Counted from the stretch's first letter, positions 26,822 through 36,450 are shown. The stretch is 64,000 nucleotides of DNA from Bacillus sp. Y1 (GCF_003586445.1 NZ_CP030028.1:3672501-3736500); one strand, 5' to 3'. Notes: a model not told the origin generated them from the letters alone. Translations and numbers: made by a program.

Positions 26822-27073
26822 TTACTTCTTTAGTTCACTTTCTAAGCGCTCAAGTTGATCCTTTATTTTCAGATAATCATTTACAGCATTCACTGCTGTA
26901 AGAACTGCAAGTTTTGTACTATCGAGTGAGGGATTCTTCTGACCAATTTCGCGCATTTTATTATTTACTAAAGAGGCAACTAATCGAACATGTTCAACAC
27001 TTTCGTTACCTACAATTACATACTGTTGCCCGTATATTTCAACCGTTGTGCGCTTTTTTTCTGCTTCAGACAC
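26822..27073 (-). CDS. zapA: Cell division protein ZapA
   Basis: A small FtsZ-associated protein that bundles FtsZ filaments at the division site. It has 83 residues from GTG 27073, which aligns end-to-end with B. subtilis ZapA ([14 protein letters not shown] at 9-22); an upstream ATG at 27091 would add six residues. C-terminal coiled coil ([17 protein letters not shown]). It is first in the zapA-cvpA operon and diverges from rnhC. An extended -10-like TGATATAGT stands upstream. Confidence 0.92.
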   Translation of the reverse strand: MSEAEKKRTTVEIYGQQYVIVGNESVEHVRLVASLVNNKMREIGQKNPSLDSTKLAVLTAVNAVNDYLKIKDQLERLESELKK

Positions 27074-27198
27074 AGCATTGCCCCCATTCATAAGAATCCT
27101 ACACTATATCATAACATGAATATTATTTGGCTGGGAAGTTAAGAATGTCAAAATCAGACGAACTAAGGAAAAATATGTATTTTATTGGAGAGTGTAAA

Positions 27199-28134
27199 AT
27201 GAGTCAAGTCGTATTAAAACAGTCTGGGGAACAAATAAAAAAGATGCAGGAGCACTACCAACAAAGCCTTTTACCTAAAATACCACCAGGTGGGGTGTTT
27301 GCAGCAAAACTGTCTGGTTGCTCCATAACTGCATATAAATCCGGTAAAGTCCTTTTTCAAGGTCCTTCCTGTGAGGTGGAAGCAAAAAAATGGGGTGATG
27401 CGGAACAACCTACGAATCAAAAGACACAGAAATCTTCACCAAATAAAAGCCATCTCCCTGAGCACTTTGAGTCTCTTTCTGTAGTTGGTTCGGATGAGGT
27501 AGGTACTGGCGACTACTTCGGACCTATAACTGTTGTAGCAACTTATGTTAGTAAAGAGCATATCCCCCTATTAAGAGAGCTAGGCGTAAAGGATTCAAAA
27601 GGTCTAAAGGATGAGCAAATTTCAGCCATTGCAAAGGAAATCAAGCATGTTATTCCTTATAGCCTATTAACTTTACACAATGAAAAATATAATCAGCTTC
27701 AGCAGTCAGGTATGTCACAAGGAAAGTTAAAAGCCCTATTGCATAACCAAGCCATTGGACATGTGCTGAATAAAATAACTCCGCAAAAACCGGATGCCAT
27801 TTTAATCGATCAGTTCGCAAAAGAAGAAGTTTATTATCAGTATCTTAAGGGGCAAAAAGTGATCCACCGTGAAAATGTGTATTTCTCAACAAAGGCAGAA
27901 AGTGTTCACTTAGCTGTTGCTGCCGCATCCATACTAGCTCGTTATGCATTTGTACAGCACTTTGAAAATCTTTCAAAGGAAGCTGGATTTGTTATTCCTA
28001 AAGGAGCAGGTGCCCAAGTAGACGTAGCAGCAGCTAAATTAATTCGAGCAAAGGGAAAAGAAAGCCTTCCACATTTTGTTAAGCTGCATTTTGCTAATAC
28101 AGAAAAAGCATGGAAACTGATTACGAAAAAATGA
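27199..28134 (+). CDS. rnhC: Ribonuclease HIII
   Basis: Cleaves RNA in RNA-DNA hybrids. It has 311 residues from ATG 27199 (TTGGAGAG about 8 bases upstream); the frame is open to 27127 but without a site. The N-terminal TBP-like substrate-binding domain (1-80) has FAAKLSGCSITAYKSGKVLFQGP. The catalytic domain starts with VVGSDEVGTGDYFGP, giving the first metal Asp-Glu pair, followed by VKDSKGLKD and LIDQFAKEEVY with the later acidic residues. It diverges from zapA. Confidence 0.95.
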   Translation: MSQVVLKQSGEQIKKMQEHYQQSLLPKIPPGGVFAAKLSGCSITAYKSGKVLFQGPSCEVEAKKWGDAEQPTNQKTQKSSPNKSHLPEHFESLSVVGSDEVGTGDYFGPITVVATYVSKEHIPLLRELGVKDSKGLKDEQISAIAKEIKHVIPYSLLTLHNEKYNQLQQSGMSQGKLKALLHNQAIGHVLNKITPQKPDAILIDQFAKEEVYYQYLKGQKVIHRENVYFSTKAESVHLAVAAASILARYAFVQHFENLSKEAGFVIPKGAGAQVDVAAAKLIRAKGKESLPHFVKLHFANTEKAWKLITKK

Positions 28135-28170
28135 GAAAAGGAGCATTCCAATTTTGGATGCTCCTTTTCT
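28134..28170. terminator. Bidirectional terminator between rnhC and pheT
   Basis: AGAAAAGGAGCATTCC/GGATGCTCCTTTTCT arms, nearly fully paired, between the convergent rnhC and pheT genes. Confidence 0.85.
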
Positions 28171-28172
28171 AT

Positions 28173-30587
28173 TTATCCTCTTAGTACTGCTCCAGCCTGC
28201 TCCTTCACAGCATCTAATACCTTTTCATGGGCCTTTGTTACTTCTTCGTCAGTTAGTGTTTTTTCTGGATCAAAATATCTTAAAGAAAACGCAATGGATT
28301 TCTTTCCTTCTTCCAAGCGATCTCCTTCATAAAGATCAAACACAGAAACTTCCTTCAGTAAACTTCCACCAACTTTTGTAATAATTTCAGAAAGCGTACC
28401 CGCAACCACTTCCTTGTCAACAACCAGCGCGATATCGCGTGTGATAGATGGGTAACGAGGAATTGATTCGTATTGTAACGGAGCAATTTCTGCTTCTAGT
28501 AAAGCCTTTAAAGATAGTTCAAATACATACGTTTCTTTTAAATCTAGTTCTCTTTGAACGTTTGGATGAATCTGTCCGACAAAACCAATTTTCTCATTAT
28601 CTAAAAGAATTTCAGCTGTTCTTCCTGGGTGCATTCCATCCACGGCTGCTTGAGAGAACTCCACTCTTCCTGTCAACCCTAAGCGCGCGAGTAACCCTTC
28701 TAGCACTCCTTTAAGAACATAGTAATCAACAGCTTTCTTTTCCCCTTGCCATGGGTGCTGATGCCATAAGCCAGTAACCGCTGCTGCCAGATGTTCCTTC
28801 TCTTCTGGAAGCTTATCTTGTTCAGTCGATAGGAACACAGCACCTGTTTCATATAATGCAATGCTATCATTTTGACGAGCAACATTGTATTTTACGACTT
28901 CTAGTAACTGTGGCAAGATGCTCAGACGTAATACACTACGGTCTTCACTCATCGGCATCGCAAGTTTAACAGGTTCACGCTTATCTAGCGCAAACTGAGT
29001 GGCTTTTGTCTCATTCGTCAAAGAATAAGTGACTGCTTGAAATAATCCTGCACTTTCTAAGTAGCGACGGACGATTCTGCGCTTTTTCTGGTAATCACTT
29101 AATTTCCCTGGAGTAGAAGCACCCTTTGGAAGAGTTTTAGGAATATAGTCGTAACCGTATATCCTTCCAACCTCTTCAACTAAATCTTCCTCAATAGTAA
29201 TATCGCCACGACGAGTAGGTACAGTTACTGTAATTTCGTTCCCTTCAACCTTCGTAACAAATTGTAGACGGGCAAAGATATCTTGCACCTCATCCATGGA
29301 TATTTCGGTACCAAGCACACCATTGATTTTGTCTAATGTAATGGAAACAACCGCAGGCTCCACCTTAAGCGCATCTGCCTCGACAGATCCTTCTAATACT
29401 TCTCCATTTGCATACAGTGCTAGTAGCTCAGCCGCTCTTTCTGCTGCAGCTCTGACACGATTCGGATCCACACCTTTTTCATAGCGTGCACTAGCTTCAC
29501 TGCGTAAACCATGATCCTTCGAAGCTTTACGAATGGGTGCTCCAACAAAATATGCAGACTCTAGTAACACGGTTGTCGTTGTTGTTTCTACCTCAGAGTT
29601 TGCTCCACCCATAACTCCTGCTAATGCAACTGGTTCTTTTCCGTTTGTAATTACAAGATGATCTGTTGTTAATGTACGTTTGGCATCATCAAGCGTTGTA
29701 ATCGTTTCACCTTGATGTGCACGACGAACAACGATCTCTTTTGAACCAAGACGATCATAGTCAAAGGCATGAAGTGGTTGACCGTATTCCATTAAAATGT
29801 AATTCGTAATATCGACAACATTATTATGAGGACGTACCCCTGCAGCCATCAGACGTGTTTGCATCCATAATGGTGAAGGTCCAACCTTTACATTTTTAAT
29901 CACTTTGGCTACGTAAAGTGGATTATCCTCCGGAGCATCTACAGTGACAGAAATATAATCGCTAGCCTTTTCGTTAATTGATGAAACCTCAGGCTTCGGA
30001 AGCTTTACTTCTTTTCCTAGAATTGCGGCAACCTCATATGCTACACCTAGCATGCTTAAGCAATCTGCTCGGTTCGGAGTTAAACCTAGTTCTAAAATTT
30101 GATCATCACGACTTAACAGCTCAAGTGCATCGTCCCCAACTGTTACCTCATTCGGGAATACGAATATCCCTTCAGAGAATTCCTTAGCAACAAGCTTGCT
30201 TTCAACCCCTAGCTCCTGCAAGGAACAAATCATTCCGTTTGACTCTTCGCCGCGAAGCTTTGCTTTTTTAATTTTGAAGTTTCCTGGGAGAACAGCTCCC
30301 ACCTTTGCAACAATAACATGTTGACCTTTATCTACATTCGGAGCTCCACAGATGATTTGAACTGGCTCTCCTTCTCCAACATCTACTAAACATTTATTTA
30401 GCTTATCGGCATTTGGATGCTGCTCACGTTCTAACACGTGACCGACGACGAGTCCTTTCATTCCTTCATTAAGAATCTCAACGCCTTCCACTTCAATCCC
30501 ACTTTTTGTAATTTTATCGGCTAGTTCAGAAGCTGTGACACCAGAAAGGTCCACGTACTCTTGAAGCCATTTATAAGAAACAAACAT
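28173..30587 (-). CDS. pheT: Phenylalanine-tRNA ligase beta subunit
   Basis: The editing and tRNA-binding subunit of the alpha2-beta2 enzyme. Of 804 residues, 40-150 form a tRNA-binding (EMAP-like) domain ([28 protein letters not shown]). The B3/B4 editing region is about 210-390, B5 about 410-480 ([13 protein letters not shown]), the catalytic-like core about 490-690, and an FDX-ACB anticodon domain closes the chain ([16 protein letters not shown]). It begins 13 bases after pheS, under the pheS T-box. Confidence 0.97.
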   Translation of the reverse strand: MFVSYKWLQEYVDLSGVTASELADKITKSGIEVEGVEILNEGMKGLVVGHVLEREQHPNADKLNKCLVDVGEGEPVQIICGAPNVDKGQHVIVAKVGAVLPGNFKIKKAKLRGEESNGMICSLQELGVESKLVAKEFSEGIFVFPNEVTVGDDALELLSRDDQILELGLTPNRADCLSMLGVAYEVAAILGKEVKLPKPEVSSINEKASDYISVTVDAPEDNPLYVAKVIKNVKVGPSPLWMQTRLMAAGVRPHNNVVDITNYILMEYGQPLHAFDYDRLGSKEIVVRRAHQGETITTLDDAKRTLTTDHLVITNGKEPVALAGVMGGANSEVETTTTTVLLESAYFVGAPIRKASKDHGLRSEASARYEKGVDPNRVRAAAERAAELLALYANGEVLEGSVEADALKVEPAVVSITLDKINGVLGTEISMDEVQDIFARLQFVTKVEGNEITVTVPTRRGDITIEEDLVEEVGRIYGYDYIPKTLPKGASTPGKLSDYQKKRRIVRRYLESAGLFQAVTYSLTNETKATQFALDKREPVKLAMPMSEDRSVLRLSILPQLLEVVKYNVARQNDSIALYETGAVFLSTEQDKLPEEKEHLAAAVTGLWHQHPWQGEKKAVDYYVLKGVLEGLLARLGLTGRVEFSQAAVDGMHPGRTAEILLDNEKIGFVGQIHPNVQRELDLKETYVFELSLKALLEAEIAPLQYESIPRYPSITRDIALVVDKEVVAGTLSEIITKVGGSLLKEVSVFDLYEGDRLEEGKKSIAFSLRYFDPEKTLTDEEVTKAHEKVLDAVKEQAGAVLRG

Positions 30588-30600
30588 TCTTGTTATCCTC

Positions 30601-31638
30601 CTATTCGTGTATCGAAAATTGCTTTAAGAAACGTACATCATTTGTATAGTAATGACGAATATCATCCACGCCATATTTTAGCATCGCAATTCTTTCAGGC
30701 CCCATACCGAACGCAAAGCCTGTATATTTTTTCGAATCATAGCCAGCCATTTCAAGTACATTTGGATGCACCATTCCAGCTCCAAGAATTTCAATCCAAC
30801 CCGTTCCTTTACAAACGCTACATCCTTTTCCGTTACAAATTTTACATGAAATATCCATTTCAACAGAAGGCTCTGTGAATGGGAAGAAGCTAGGACGTAA
30901 GCGAATCTCACGGTCTTCACCAAAGAGTTTTTTCGCAAATACATCTAACGTCCCTTTCAGGTCACTCATCTGAATATTTTCTCCTACCACAAGACCCTCG
31001 ATCTGCATGAATTGGTGGGAATGCGTTGCGTCGTCATTATCACGTCGATAAACTTTTCCTGGGCAGATAATTTTAATCGGGCCCTTTCCTTCTTTCTTTT
31101 CCATCGTTCTTGCTTGCATTGGTGATGTATGTGTACGAAGAAGAATTTCTTCCGTAATATAAAAGGAATCTTGCATATCACGAGCTGGATGACCTTTTGG
31201 TAAATTTAAAGCCTCAAAGTTATAGTAGTCACTTTCTACTTCGGGGCCTTCTGCAATCGTGTAGCCCATACCAATAAAGAGGTCTTCGATTTCTTCAATG
31301 ATTCTTGTTAATGGATGATGGTTTCCTGTTTTCACTGGTCTTCCTGGAAGTGTTACATCAATTGTTTCGGAGGCAAGCTTTTTAGCCACCTCTTCTTCTT
31401 CCATAACCGCTTGTTTTTCTTCAATTGCTTTTGCAATAACGTCTCTTACCTCGTTTGCCAATGCCCCCATTTTAGGACGTTCCTCGGCAGAGAGCTTCCC
31501 CATCCCTTTTAATACCTCAGTAATGGGACCTTTTTTCCCAAGATAAGATACACGAATATCATTTAGTTCTTTTAAATCAGTCGCTTTCTTTATTCCTTCA
31601 AGCGCTTCTTGCTGAAGCTCTACTAAGCGTTGCTCCAT
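30601..31638 (-). CDS. pheS: Phenylalanine-tRNA ligase alpha subunit
   Basis: The catalytic class II subunit, 345 residues. The N-terminal coiled coil is about 1-90; motif 2 is [12 protein letters not shown]...[24 protein letters not shown]; motif 3 is [17 protein letters not shown] near the C-terminus. A cysteine pair cluster ([17 protein letters not shown]) is present, as in other Bacillus PheS. It is the first gene of pheST, controlled by the Phe T-box upstream. Confidence 0.97.
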   Translation of the reverse strand: MEQRLVELQQEALEGIKKATDLKELNDIRVSYLGKKGPITEVLKGMGKLSAEERPKMGALANEVRDVIAKAIEEKQAVMEEEEVAKKLASETIDVTLPGRPVKTGNHHPLTRIIEEIEDLFIGMGYTIAEGPEVESDYYNFEALNLPKGHPARDMQDSFYITEEILLRTHTSPMQARTMEKKEGKGPIKIICPGKVYRRDNDDATHSHQFMQIEGLVVGENIQMSDLKGTLDVFAKKLFGEDREIRLRPSFFPFTEPSVEMDISCKICNGKGCSVCKGTGWIEILGAGMVHPNVLEMAGYDSKKYTGFAFGMGPERIAMLKYGVDDIRHYYTNDVRFLKQFSIHE

Positions 31639-31670
31639 GTTCTTTCCTCCTTATGATTTTTAGACAAAAT

Positions 31671-31702
31671 AAAAAACCTCGTCCCTGAAAGGGACGAGGT
31701 TT
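31671..31702 (-). terminator. T-box terminator of pheST
   Basis: AACCTCGTCCCT/AGGGACGAGGTT arms and a TTTTTT run on the minus strand. This is the terminator opposed by the T-box antiterminator. Confidence 0.88.
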
Positions 31703-31947
31703 CATTATTCGCGGTACCACCCTTAATTAATGTAGACATCTTTCTCCTACATTCACTTCATTGTTGATAACGGCTTTAAACCGGTGCATCTTTACACTTC
31801 TTTAAGAAATGGTCCCGATGCCAACTCGGGAGGTGAACTTCGTTTACCTTTTCTATAAAAATGCTTTCAGTCTAAGGCATTTTCTCCCTAACATAGATGG
31901 TAGCAAACTACTTTTCTCCGTCATCGTTTTTTTATATGTAATTTTTG
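31671..31947 (-). ncRNA. Phe-specific T-box leader of pheST
   Basis: The universal T-box AGGGTGGTACCGCG (minus strand of 31710-31723) precedes the terminator. Upstream, a Stem I region shows GAAGTTCACC with a TTC triplet in the expected specifier loop, so it senses uncharged tRNA-Phe. The 374 bases between pheS and ysgA are explained by promoter, T-box and terminator. Confidence 0.92.
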
Positions 31948-31953
31948 CTGTTT

Positions 31954-31982
31954 ATTATAGTATACTTTCTTACTTATTTCAA
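31954..31982 (-). promoter_or_regulatory. SigA promoter of pheST
   Basis: TTGAAA (31977-31982), 17-base spacer, TATAAT (31954-31959) on the minus strand. Confidence 0.78.
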
Positions 31983-32012
31983 ACCCATTTTAGAGGAGGC
32001 TATATGCCTATT

Positions 32013-32759
32013 TTATCCACGTAAGTAATATAACAAAATTCCTGTTGCTACTGCAACATTTAATGACTCACTTTTCCCATGAATCGGAATATATAGATTA
32101 GCTGTCGTTTTACTTAATAGCTCTTTACTTACTCCGTTCCCTTCATTTCCGACGATTAAGGCGTATGATCCAGTTGATTGTATTTGATGGAACGGTTCGG
32201 CATTCTCTAATGCTGTTCCATAAACGGGGATCCCTCGGCCAAGAAGGTCGCTTGTCCAAGTAGAGATATCGCCTTTAATAACGGGAAGATGAAAGTGACT
32301 TCCTTGGGCAGATCTAAGCACTTTGGAATTATATATATCCACGCTTCCATTGCCAATTACCACAACGTCCACACCTGCAGCATCCGCCGTACGAATCATC
32401 GTTCCTAAATTTCCAGGGTCTTGGACAGCATCAATTAAAAGATAAGATGTTCCTTCTGTACCTGATGGCTTTTCTTGATGACATACAGCAAAAATACCTT
32501 GTGGTGTATCTGTTTCCGCCAATAGTTTAATGCTGTCAGCAGGCACAGAGACAATCGGAGTTGCTCCGTAATCAAAGCTTGAAGGAAGATCAATGTTTTC
32601 TTGTACAATAATTTCTTCTATACGACCTGCTTTTAGCGCTTCCTCCACTAAATGGAACCCTTCGACTAAAAATAGGCCTGTTTTATCTCTTTCCTTTTTC
32701 GTTAATAGTTTCTTCCATTGCTTCACCTTTGGGTTACTACTCGAGTGAATATGCTTCAA
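32013..32759 (-). CDS. ysgA: TrmH/SpoU-family RNA methyltransferase YsgA
   Basis: An AdoMet-dependent 2'-O-ribose methyltransferase of the SPOUT class. The N-terminal substrate-binding domain (about 1-95) has RDKTGLFLVEGFHLVEEAL. The knotted catalytic domain has VQDPGNLGTMIRTADAAG (motif 1), LIVGNEGNGVSKELL (motif 2) and IPIHGKSESLNVAVATGILLY (motif 3). Length 248 is normal. The exact rRNA target is uncertain. Monocistronic, upstream of the pheS promoter. Confidence 0.9.
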   Translation of the reverse strand: MKHIHSSSNPKVKQWKKLLTKKERDKTGLFLVEGFHLVEEALKAGRIEEIIVQENIDLPSSFDYGATPIVSVPADSIKLLAETDTPQGIFAVCHQEKPSGTEGTSYLLIDAVQDPGNLGTMIRTADAAGVDVVVIGNGSVDIYNSKVLRSAQGSHFHLPVIKGDISTWTSDLLGRGIPVYGTALENAEPFHQIQSTGSYALIVGNEGNGVSKELLSKTTANLYIPIHGKSESLNVAVATGILLYYLRG

Positions 32760-32876
32760 GGCAAAACCCCTTCTTTCCTTTTTTTCTCGGGTTTTCTTAT
32801 TATAGCGTAACTTAAGTACATAATAATAACAAAAATAGAAAACATATTAAAGAAAATGAAGAAGGAGTGGGTAAAA

Positions 32877-33083
32877 ATGAATCTTAACTTAAGAAATGCA
32901 GTTATTCATAATGTATCAGGAAATACACAAGATGAGCTACGAGACACAATCGTTGACGCCATTCAAAACGGCGAAGAAAAAATGCTTCCAGGTTTAGGAG
33001 TACTTTTTGAAGTCATCTGGAACAATGCATCCGACCAAGAAAAAAGCGAAATGCTCAAAACCCTAGAAAACGGCCTAAAATAG
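32877..33083 (+). CDS. sspI: Small acid-soluble spore protein SspI
   Basis: A minor spore-core protein (SASP type I), 68 residues from ATG 32877 (AAGGAG 9 bases upstream). Nearly the whole chain resembles B. subtilis Ssp[40 protein letters not shown] and [19 protein letters not shown] stretch (32843-32849) resembles the SigmaG -10, but I could not see a matching -35. It runs against the chromosome trend of minus-strand genes here. It supports a spore-forming host. Confidence 0.95.
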   Translation: MNLNLRNAVIHNVSGNTQDELRDTIVDAIQNGEEKMLPGLGVLFEVIWNNASDQEKSEMLKTLENGLK

Positions 33084-33190
33084 GGTGTCTGTCACCGCTC
33101 GTGGACAAATTCTTTGATTTGTCCACGGAAGGTGACAGACACCATCCGTGGACAGTTGGGGTGGTTTTGTCCGTCTGAGGTGGACACTAT
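33084..33190. repeat. REP-like nested palindrome with GTGGACA motifs
   Basis: Outer arms GGTGTCTGTCACC (33084-33096) and GGTGACAGACACC (33131-33143) are perfect complements. Inside them, GTGGACAAAT (33101-33110) and ATTTGTCCAC (33117-33126) form a second perfect stem with a 6-base loop. GTGGACA recurs at 33148 and 33180. Similar GGTGTCTG.CACC palindromes are common intergenic repeats in Bacillaceae and are often attributed to REP/RAYT-type elements; I recall this but cannot verify it here. No transposase is present nearby. Confidence 0.7.
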
Positions 33191-33204
33191 TTCCTCGCTT
33201 GATC

Positions 33205-33242
33205 AAACAAAGACAGCATGCCAAAGCATGCTGTCTTTGTTT
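33205..33242. terminator. Bidirectional terminator between sspI and ysdC
   Basis: 17-base perfect arms AAACAAAGACAGCATGC and GCATGCTGTCTTTGTTT around CAAA, serving both convergent genes. Confidence 0.85.
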
Positions 33243-33247
33243 GGTCT

Positions 33248-34333
33248 CTATTCAAGTGTGATGCGGTCTACTGTTTCACGATCTAGACGTTTGATGACTT
33301 CAACGATTAACTTAACTGCGTTCTCGTAGTCATCACGGTGCAGCATAGCTGCATGTGAATGGATGTATCGAGTTGCAATCGTAATTGCTAAGGAAGGGAC
33401 TCCTTTATGAGAAATATGGATCGACCCTGCATCCGTGCCACCACCAGCAATTGCATCGAATTGATATGGAATTCCAAGTTCATCCGCTGTATCCGTTACT
33501 AAATCTCTTAATCCTTTGTGAGACACCATACTTGCGTCATACAGAATGATTTGTGGGCCTTTGCCCATTTTACTTTGCGCTTCCTTCTCCGACACACCAG
33601 GAGTGTCACCAGCGATTCCAACATCTACTCCAAACCCAATATCAGGCTCAATTGCTGCAGCAGAAGTACGAGCTCCACGTAAGCCTACCTCTTCTTGTAC
33701 ACTTCCAACTCCGTATACAATGTTTGGATGCTCTTCATTCTTCAATTTCTTTAACACATCAATCGCAATCGCACAACCAATCCGATTATCCCAAGCTTTC
33801 GCTAATAAAAGCTTTTCATTGTTCATCACAGTAAACTCAAAGTATGGAACGACCATATCACCAGGACGGACTCCCCACTCTGTTGCTTCCTCACGACTTG
33901 ATGCACCAATATCAATAAACATATCTTTAATTTCTACTGGTTTTTTTCTAGCTTCAGGAGATAAAATATGTGGCGGCTTTGACCCGATAACCCCCGTCAC
34001 GTCTCCCTTTCTTGTAACAATCGTGACTCGCTGCGCTAACATAACCTGAGACCACCAGCCACCTACCGTTTGGAAGCGCAGGAACCCTTTATCATCAATT
34101 TGCGTGATCATAAAACCTACTTCATCCAAGTGACCAGCAACCATTATCTTCGGACCATTCGCATCTCCCACTTTTTTAGCAATTAAGCTTCCAAGTCCAT
34201 CAGTTGTTACTTCATCCGCATACGGAGCAATATGCTTGTTCATCACTTCTCTTGGCTCACGCTCATTCCCTGGAATTCCTTTGGCATCTGTTAATTCTTT
34301 GAGCATCGCTAAAGTATCATCAAGCTTTGTCAT
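33248..34333 (-). CDS. ysdC: M42-family metallo-aminopeptidase YsdC
   Basis: A cytoplasmic di-metal aminopeptidase of the glutamyl aminopeptidase/endoglucanase-like M42 family, forming large tetrahedral complexes in relatives. The 361 residues show [10 protein letters not shown] (about 67-76) with His-Asp metal ligands, [21 protein letters not shown] with the catalytic Glu pair, GVDVGIAGD and [16 protein letters not shown] with the late His ligand. The length equals that of B. subtilis YsdC. Monocistronic. Confidence 0.93.
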   Translation of the reverse strand: MTKLDDTLAMLKELTDAKGIPGNEREPREVMNKHIAPYADEVTTDGLGSLIAKKVGDANGPKIMVAGHLDEVGFMITQIDDKGFLRFQTVGGWWSQVMLAQRVTIVTRKGDVTGVIGSKPPHILSPEARKKPVEIKDMFIDIGASSREEATEWGVRPGDMVVPYFEFTVMNNEKLLLAKAWDNRIGCAIAIDVLKKLKNEEHPNIVYGVGSVQEEVGLRGARTSAAAIEPDIGFGVDVGIAGDTPGVSEKEAQSKMGKGPQIILYDASMVSHKGLRDLVTDTADELGIPYQFDAIAGGGTDAGSIHISHKGVPSLAITIATRYIHSHAAMLHRDDYENAVKLIVEVIKRLDRETVDRITLE

Positions 34334-34404
34334 TTATTTCGACTCCCTTAATATGTATTATGTTTATAGTATACTAGCTACAACTTAAATGCACAAAGTA
34401 TACA

Positions 34405-34896
34405 TCAGTACCCTTCCTTCTGCCTTTTATAATTTACTTCATTTTTAGAGATATATGCTTCTTTTATCTCTTCTGACGTAAATCCAAGCATCTTACCTAA
34501 AACAAAATAACTTTCTAACATGCTACGATACGCATCAGTACTCCTTTCTGCAGAAAAGCGATGAACCGTTTCATACATGGATAAAAACTGATTTGTCACA
34601 TTTTCCTCTACTAATGCTAGTTCTTCTACCTGAACATCACGCTCCAATCCACAATCAAGTCCTAATGATAAAATAAAATGAACTCCATCTACAAATTCCT
34701 CTAAAATCACTTCTTTTGGGGAAGCCCCTTTTACACTCCAAAACTTAAAACAACGTGTCTCATTTGCTAGTTCACCTAGTTCAACCAACAAAGCCAGAAC
34801 CTTTCTACTTATTAGGCTATCTGCTTTTAATTCGTGTTTTTCTGCGATATGTTCATCCAAACCTTTTTGCATCTCAAATAACTCTCGTAAATCCAT
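34405..34896 (-). CDS. Dimeric (all-alpha) dUTP diphosphatase
   Basis: Hydrolyses dUTP to dUMP, keeping uracil out of DNA. The sequence shows the all-alpha NTP pyrophosphatase motifs of the dUTPase_2 family: LLVELGELANETRCFKFW (E-x2-E..E) and ILEEFVDGVHFIL (E-x2-D). It has 163 residues from the second of two adjacent ATGs (34896, GAG 7 bases upstream); the frame extends to 34956 without a site. B. subtilis uses trimeric dUTPases from prophages, so this is a different class. It neighbours ysdC and diverges from ysdB. Confidence 0.85.
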   Translation of the reverse strand: MDLRELFEMQKGLDEHIAEKHELKADSLISRKVLALLVELGELANETRCFKFWSVKGASPKEVILEEFVDGVHFILSLGLDCGLERDVQVEELALVEENVTNQFLSMYETVHRFSAERSTDAYRSMLESYFVLGKMLGFTSEEIKEAYISKNEVNYKRQKEGY

Positions 34897-34973
34897 CATT
34901 TCACTCTTTTCTATGTATATTACTTTAATCATAATGAAATTAAGAAAAAAATTCACTTAAAAGCAACACTTTA

Positions 34974-34999
34974 TGAAACCTTTTTCAAATAAAAACGTA
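34974..34999 (+). promoter_or_regulatory. SigmaW promoter of ysdB
   Basis: TGAAAC (34974-34979), a 16-base spacer and CGTA (34996-34999) fit the SigmaW consensus TGAAAC-N16-CGTA exactly. B. subtilis ysdB is a known SigmaW gene, so this agrees with family knowledge. The start codon is 34 bases downstream. Confidence 0.85.
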
Positions 35000-35032
35000 T
35001 ATAAGGAAAAATGAAGAGTGGAGGGCTTAAGT

Positions 35033-35413
35033 ATGATGTGGCTACTACGCATGCTCCTAATAGCATTTATCTTATTTTTAATATACAGCGCCTTCAAATT
35101 TGTGTTAAACCCAAAGCGAAAATTGGAGTTAGCTCACGAGCAAAAACAATTCTTTTTACTCGATGATATAAAAAATGTTCGAAAGAATTTCCTCTTAACC
35201 TATAAAGGGGTTCTATTCGAAGGGGAAAAATACTTAGGCACAACCGAGAACACCTTCGAGGTTGTTTCTATATTCATTTGGCCACATAGTACCTCTACGC
35301 TAAATGGTTTGTCAAAGGAAGATTTCCGTTATATTGAAATGGAAGTAGCTGTTTTTTATCCGAATGCAAAAATTGACTGGAAAAGTCCCATTCATGAATT
35401 TATGAAAAAATAA
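35033..35413 (+). CDS. ysdB: SigmaW-regulated membrane protein YsdB
   Basis: A 126-residue protein with one N-terminal membrane span (about 3-23, WLLRMLLIAFILFLIYSAFKF) and a soluble domain with conserved DDIKNVRKNFLLTYKGVLFEGEKYLG. Start at ATG 35033 follows GGAGGG by 7 bases; the longer GTG start is unlikely. It is induced as part of the SigmaW envelope-stress regulon in B. subtilis; biochemical function unknown. It converges on the TVP38 gene at a shared terminator. Confidence 0.88.
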   Translation: MMWLLRMLLIAFILFLIYSAFKFVLNPKRKLELAHEQKQFFLLDDIKNVRKNFLLTYKGVLFEGEKYLGTTENTFEVVSIFIWPHSTSTLNGLSKEDFRYIEMEVAVFYPNAKIDWKSPIHEFMKK

Positions 35414-35442
35414 ACGTTCAAGGGAACATCCCTTGAACGTTT
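35412..35442. terminator. Bidirectional terminator after ysdB
   Basis: Perfect 13-base arms AAACGTTCAAGGG/CCCTTGAACGTTT with a 5-base loop, T-runs on both sides. Confidence 0.85.
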
Positions 35443-35445
35443 TTA

Positions 35446-36033
35446 TTAGCCCTGCTTCTCTAGCTTTGATTCCTTAAAAAAATCTTTCCACTTAATAATT
35501 GTCATCTTCTCCCTCAGTACATAAACAAGAATAGATAAAGAAAACAAAATTATAACAATCATCGTTGGAGTAAATTGACTAATAAATTGACCAAAGACAG
35601 TGTAAAAGAAAGCTAACGGAAGATTCGTAATAAAAGCTGCCTTTGAATACTCTTTAAAGCCACGGTGTCTTTCCATTAAACAAAAGTTTAATAGTTGATA
35701 GTGGACAAAAGGAACAAGTCGTAAAATCGAAATCTGACTAACTGTTAAATTACGATACTCTCCAAACCACTTTTTCCGAATCGAAGACAGTTTTTCTTGT
35801 GTTCTTGGAAATTTTGAAACGAGAGCAAAAAACAGGATGCTACTAATCATTAACCCAATAAGCGAGTATATCGTACCTGCTACTGTTCCAAAAAGAATTC
35901 CACCCGCAATACAGATGATGACTACAGGAATAAATAAAAACTGTCGTAATGAATGGAACAAGACGAATATTATCGGGGTGAAAACTCCACCAGCCTGAAA
36001 CATGACAAGCAGTAACGCTAACTCCTCATCCAT
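35446..36033 (-). CDS. TVP38/TMEM64 (DedA-like) membrane protein
   Basis: A 195-residue polytopic membrane protein with about five spans. Residues 26-52 (FHSLRQFLFIPVVIICIAGGILFG) contain the VTT-type F.P....GGILFG segment, and R-L-V-P-F (about 104-108) lies in the second re-entrant part. B. subtilis YtxB and YqeD are members; the former lies near thrS in that genome. Relatives are lipid scramblase-like proteins; the role here is unknown. AGGGG lies 7 bases before the ATG. Confidence 0.82.
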   Translation of the reverse strand: MDEELALLLVMFQAGGVFTPIIFVLFHSLRQFLFIPVVIICIAGGILFGTVAGTIYSLIGLMISSILFFALVSKFPRTQEKLSSIRKKWFGEYRNLTVSQISILRLVPFVHYQLLNFCLMERHRGFKEYSKAAFITNLPLAFFYTVFGQFISQFTPTMIVIILFSLSILVYVLREKMTIIKWKDFFKESKLEKQG

Positions 36034-36110
36034 ATGACCACCCCTTAAGCAGTTTCTTGATGTCTATTACAGCTTATCGAGGATGGACCATTTCTATGAC
36101 AACTATTCCC

Positions 36111-36377
36111 TTAATTCCATACATAGTAAAGCAATAGACCGATTTGAAGAACAGTCAAAAACGGCAATCCCCATTTAAAGCTAGGATGCTTCGTTTTATG
36201 CCGAAAGGACTTCATTCCGATAAATGCTCCAAATGCTCCTCCAAAAAAGGCGAATTGCCAAAGTGTTGCTTCTCTAATTCTATATTCATTTTTCTTAGCC
36301 TTCTGTTTATCAGCATACATCAACGTACAACTGACAATATTTATTACCAATAAATAAATCCAAATATATGTAAGCAT
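36111..36377 (-). CDS. ysdA: DUF1294 membrane protein YsdA
   Basis: An 88-residue membrane protein, starting at ATG 36377 (AAGGAGG 5-6 bases upstream). Two or three spans. The DUF1294 core reads YADKQKAKKNEYRIREATLWQFAFFGGAFGAFIGM, followed by SFRHKTKHPSFKWGLP. Function unknown. It lies downstream of rplT with a terminator between, the same order as in B. subtilis. Confidence 0.88.
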   Translation of the reverse strand: MLTYIWIYLLVINIVSCTLMYADKQKAKKNEYRIREATLWQFAFFGGAFGAFIGMKSFRHKTKHPSFKWGLPFLTVLQIGLLLYYVWN

Positions 36378-36399
36378 ACAATACCTCCTTGAAGGACTT

Positions 36400-36430
36400 A
36401 AAAAAGCCACCCTCTAGTAAGAGAATGGCT
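36400..36430 (-). terminator. Terminator of infC-rpmI-rplT
   Basis: AGCCATTCTC/GAGGGTGGCT arms (two G-U pairs) with a TTACTA loop and TTTTTT on the minus strand. Confidence 0.75.
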
Positions 36431-36450
36431 TCTATAGACTAATAAGTCAA

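Noticed and set aside
32843..32849. SigmaG promoter of sspI
   Set aside because: CATATTA resembles the -10, but I found no matching -35 at 17-18 bases, so I left it as a note in the gene entry.
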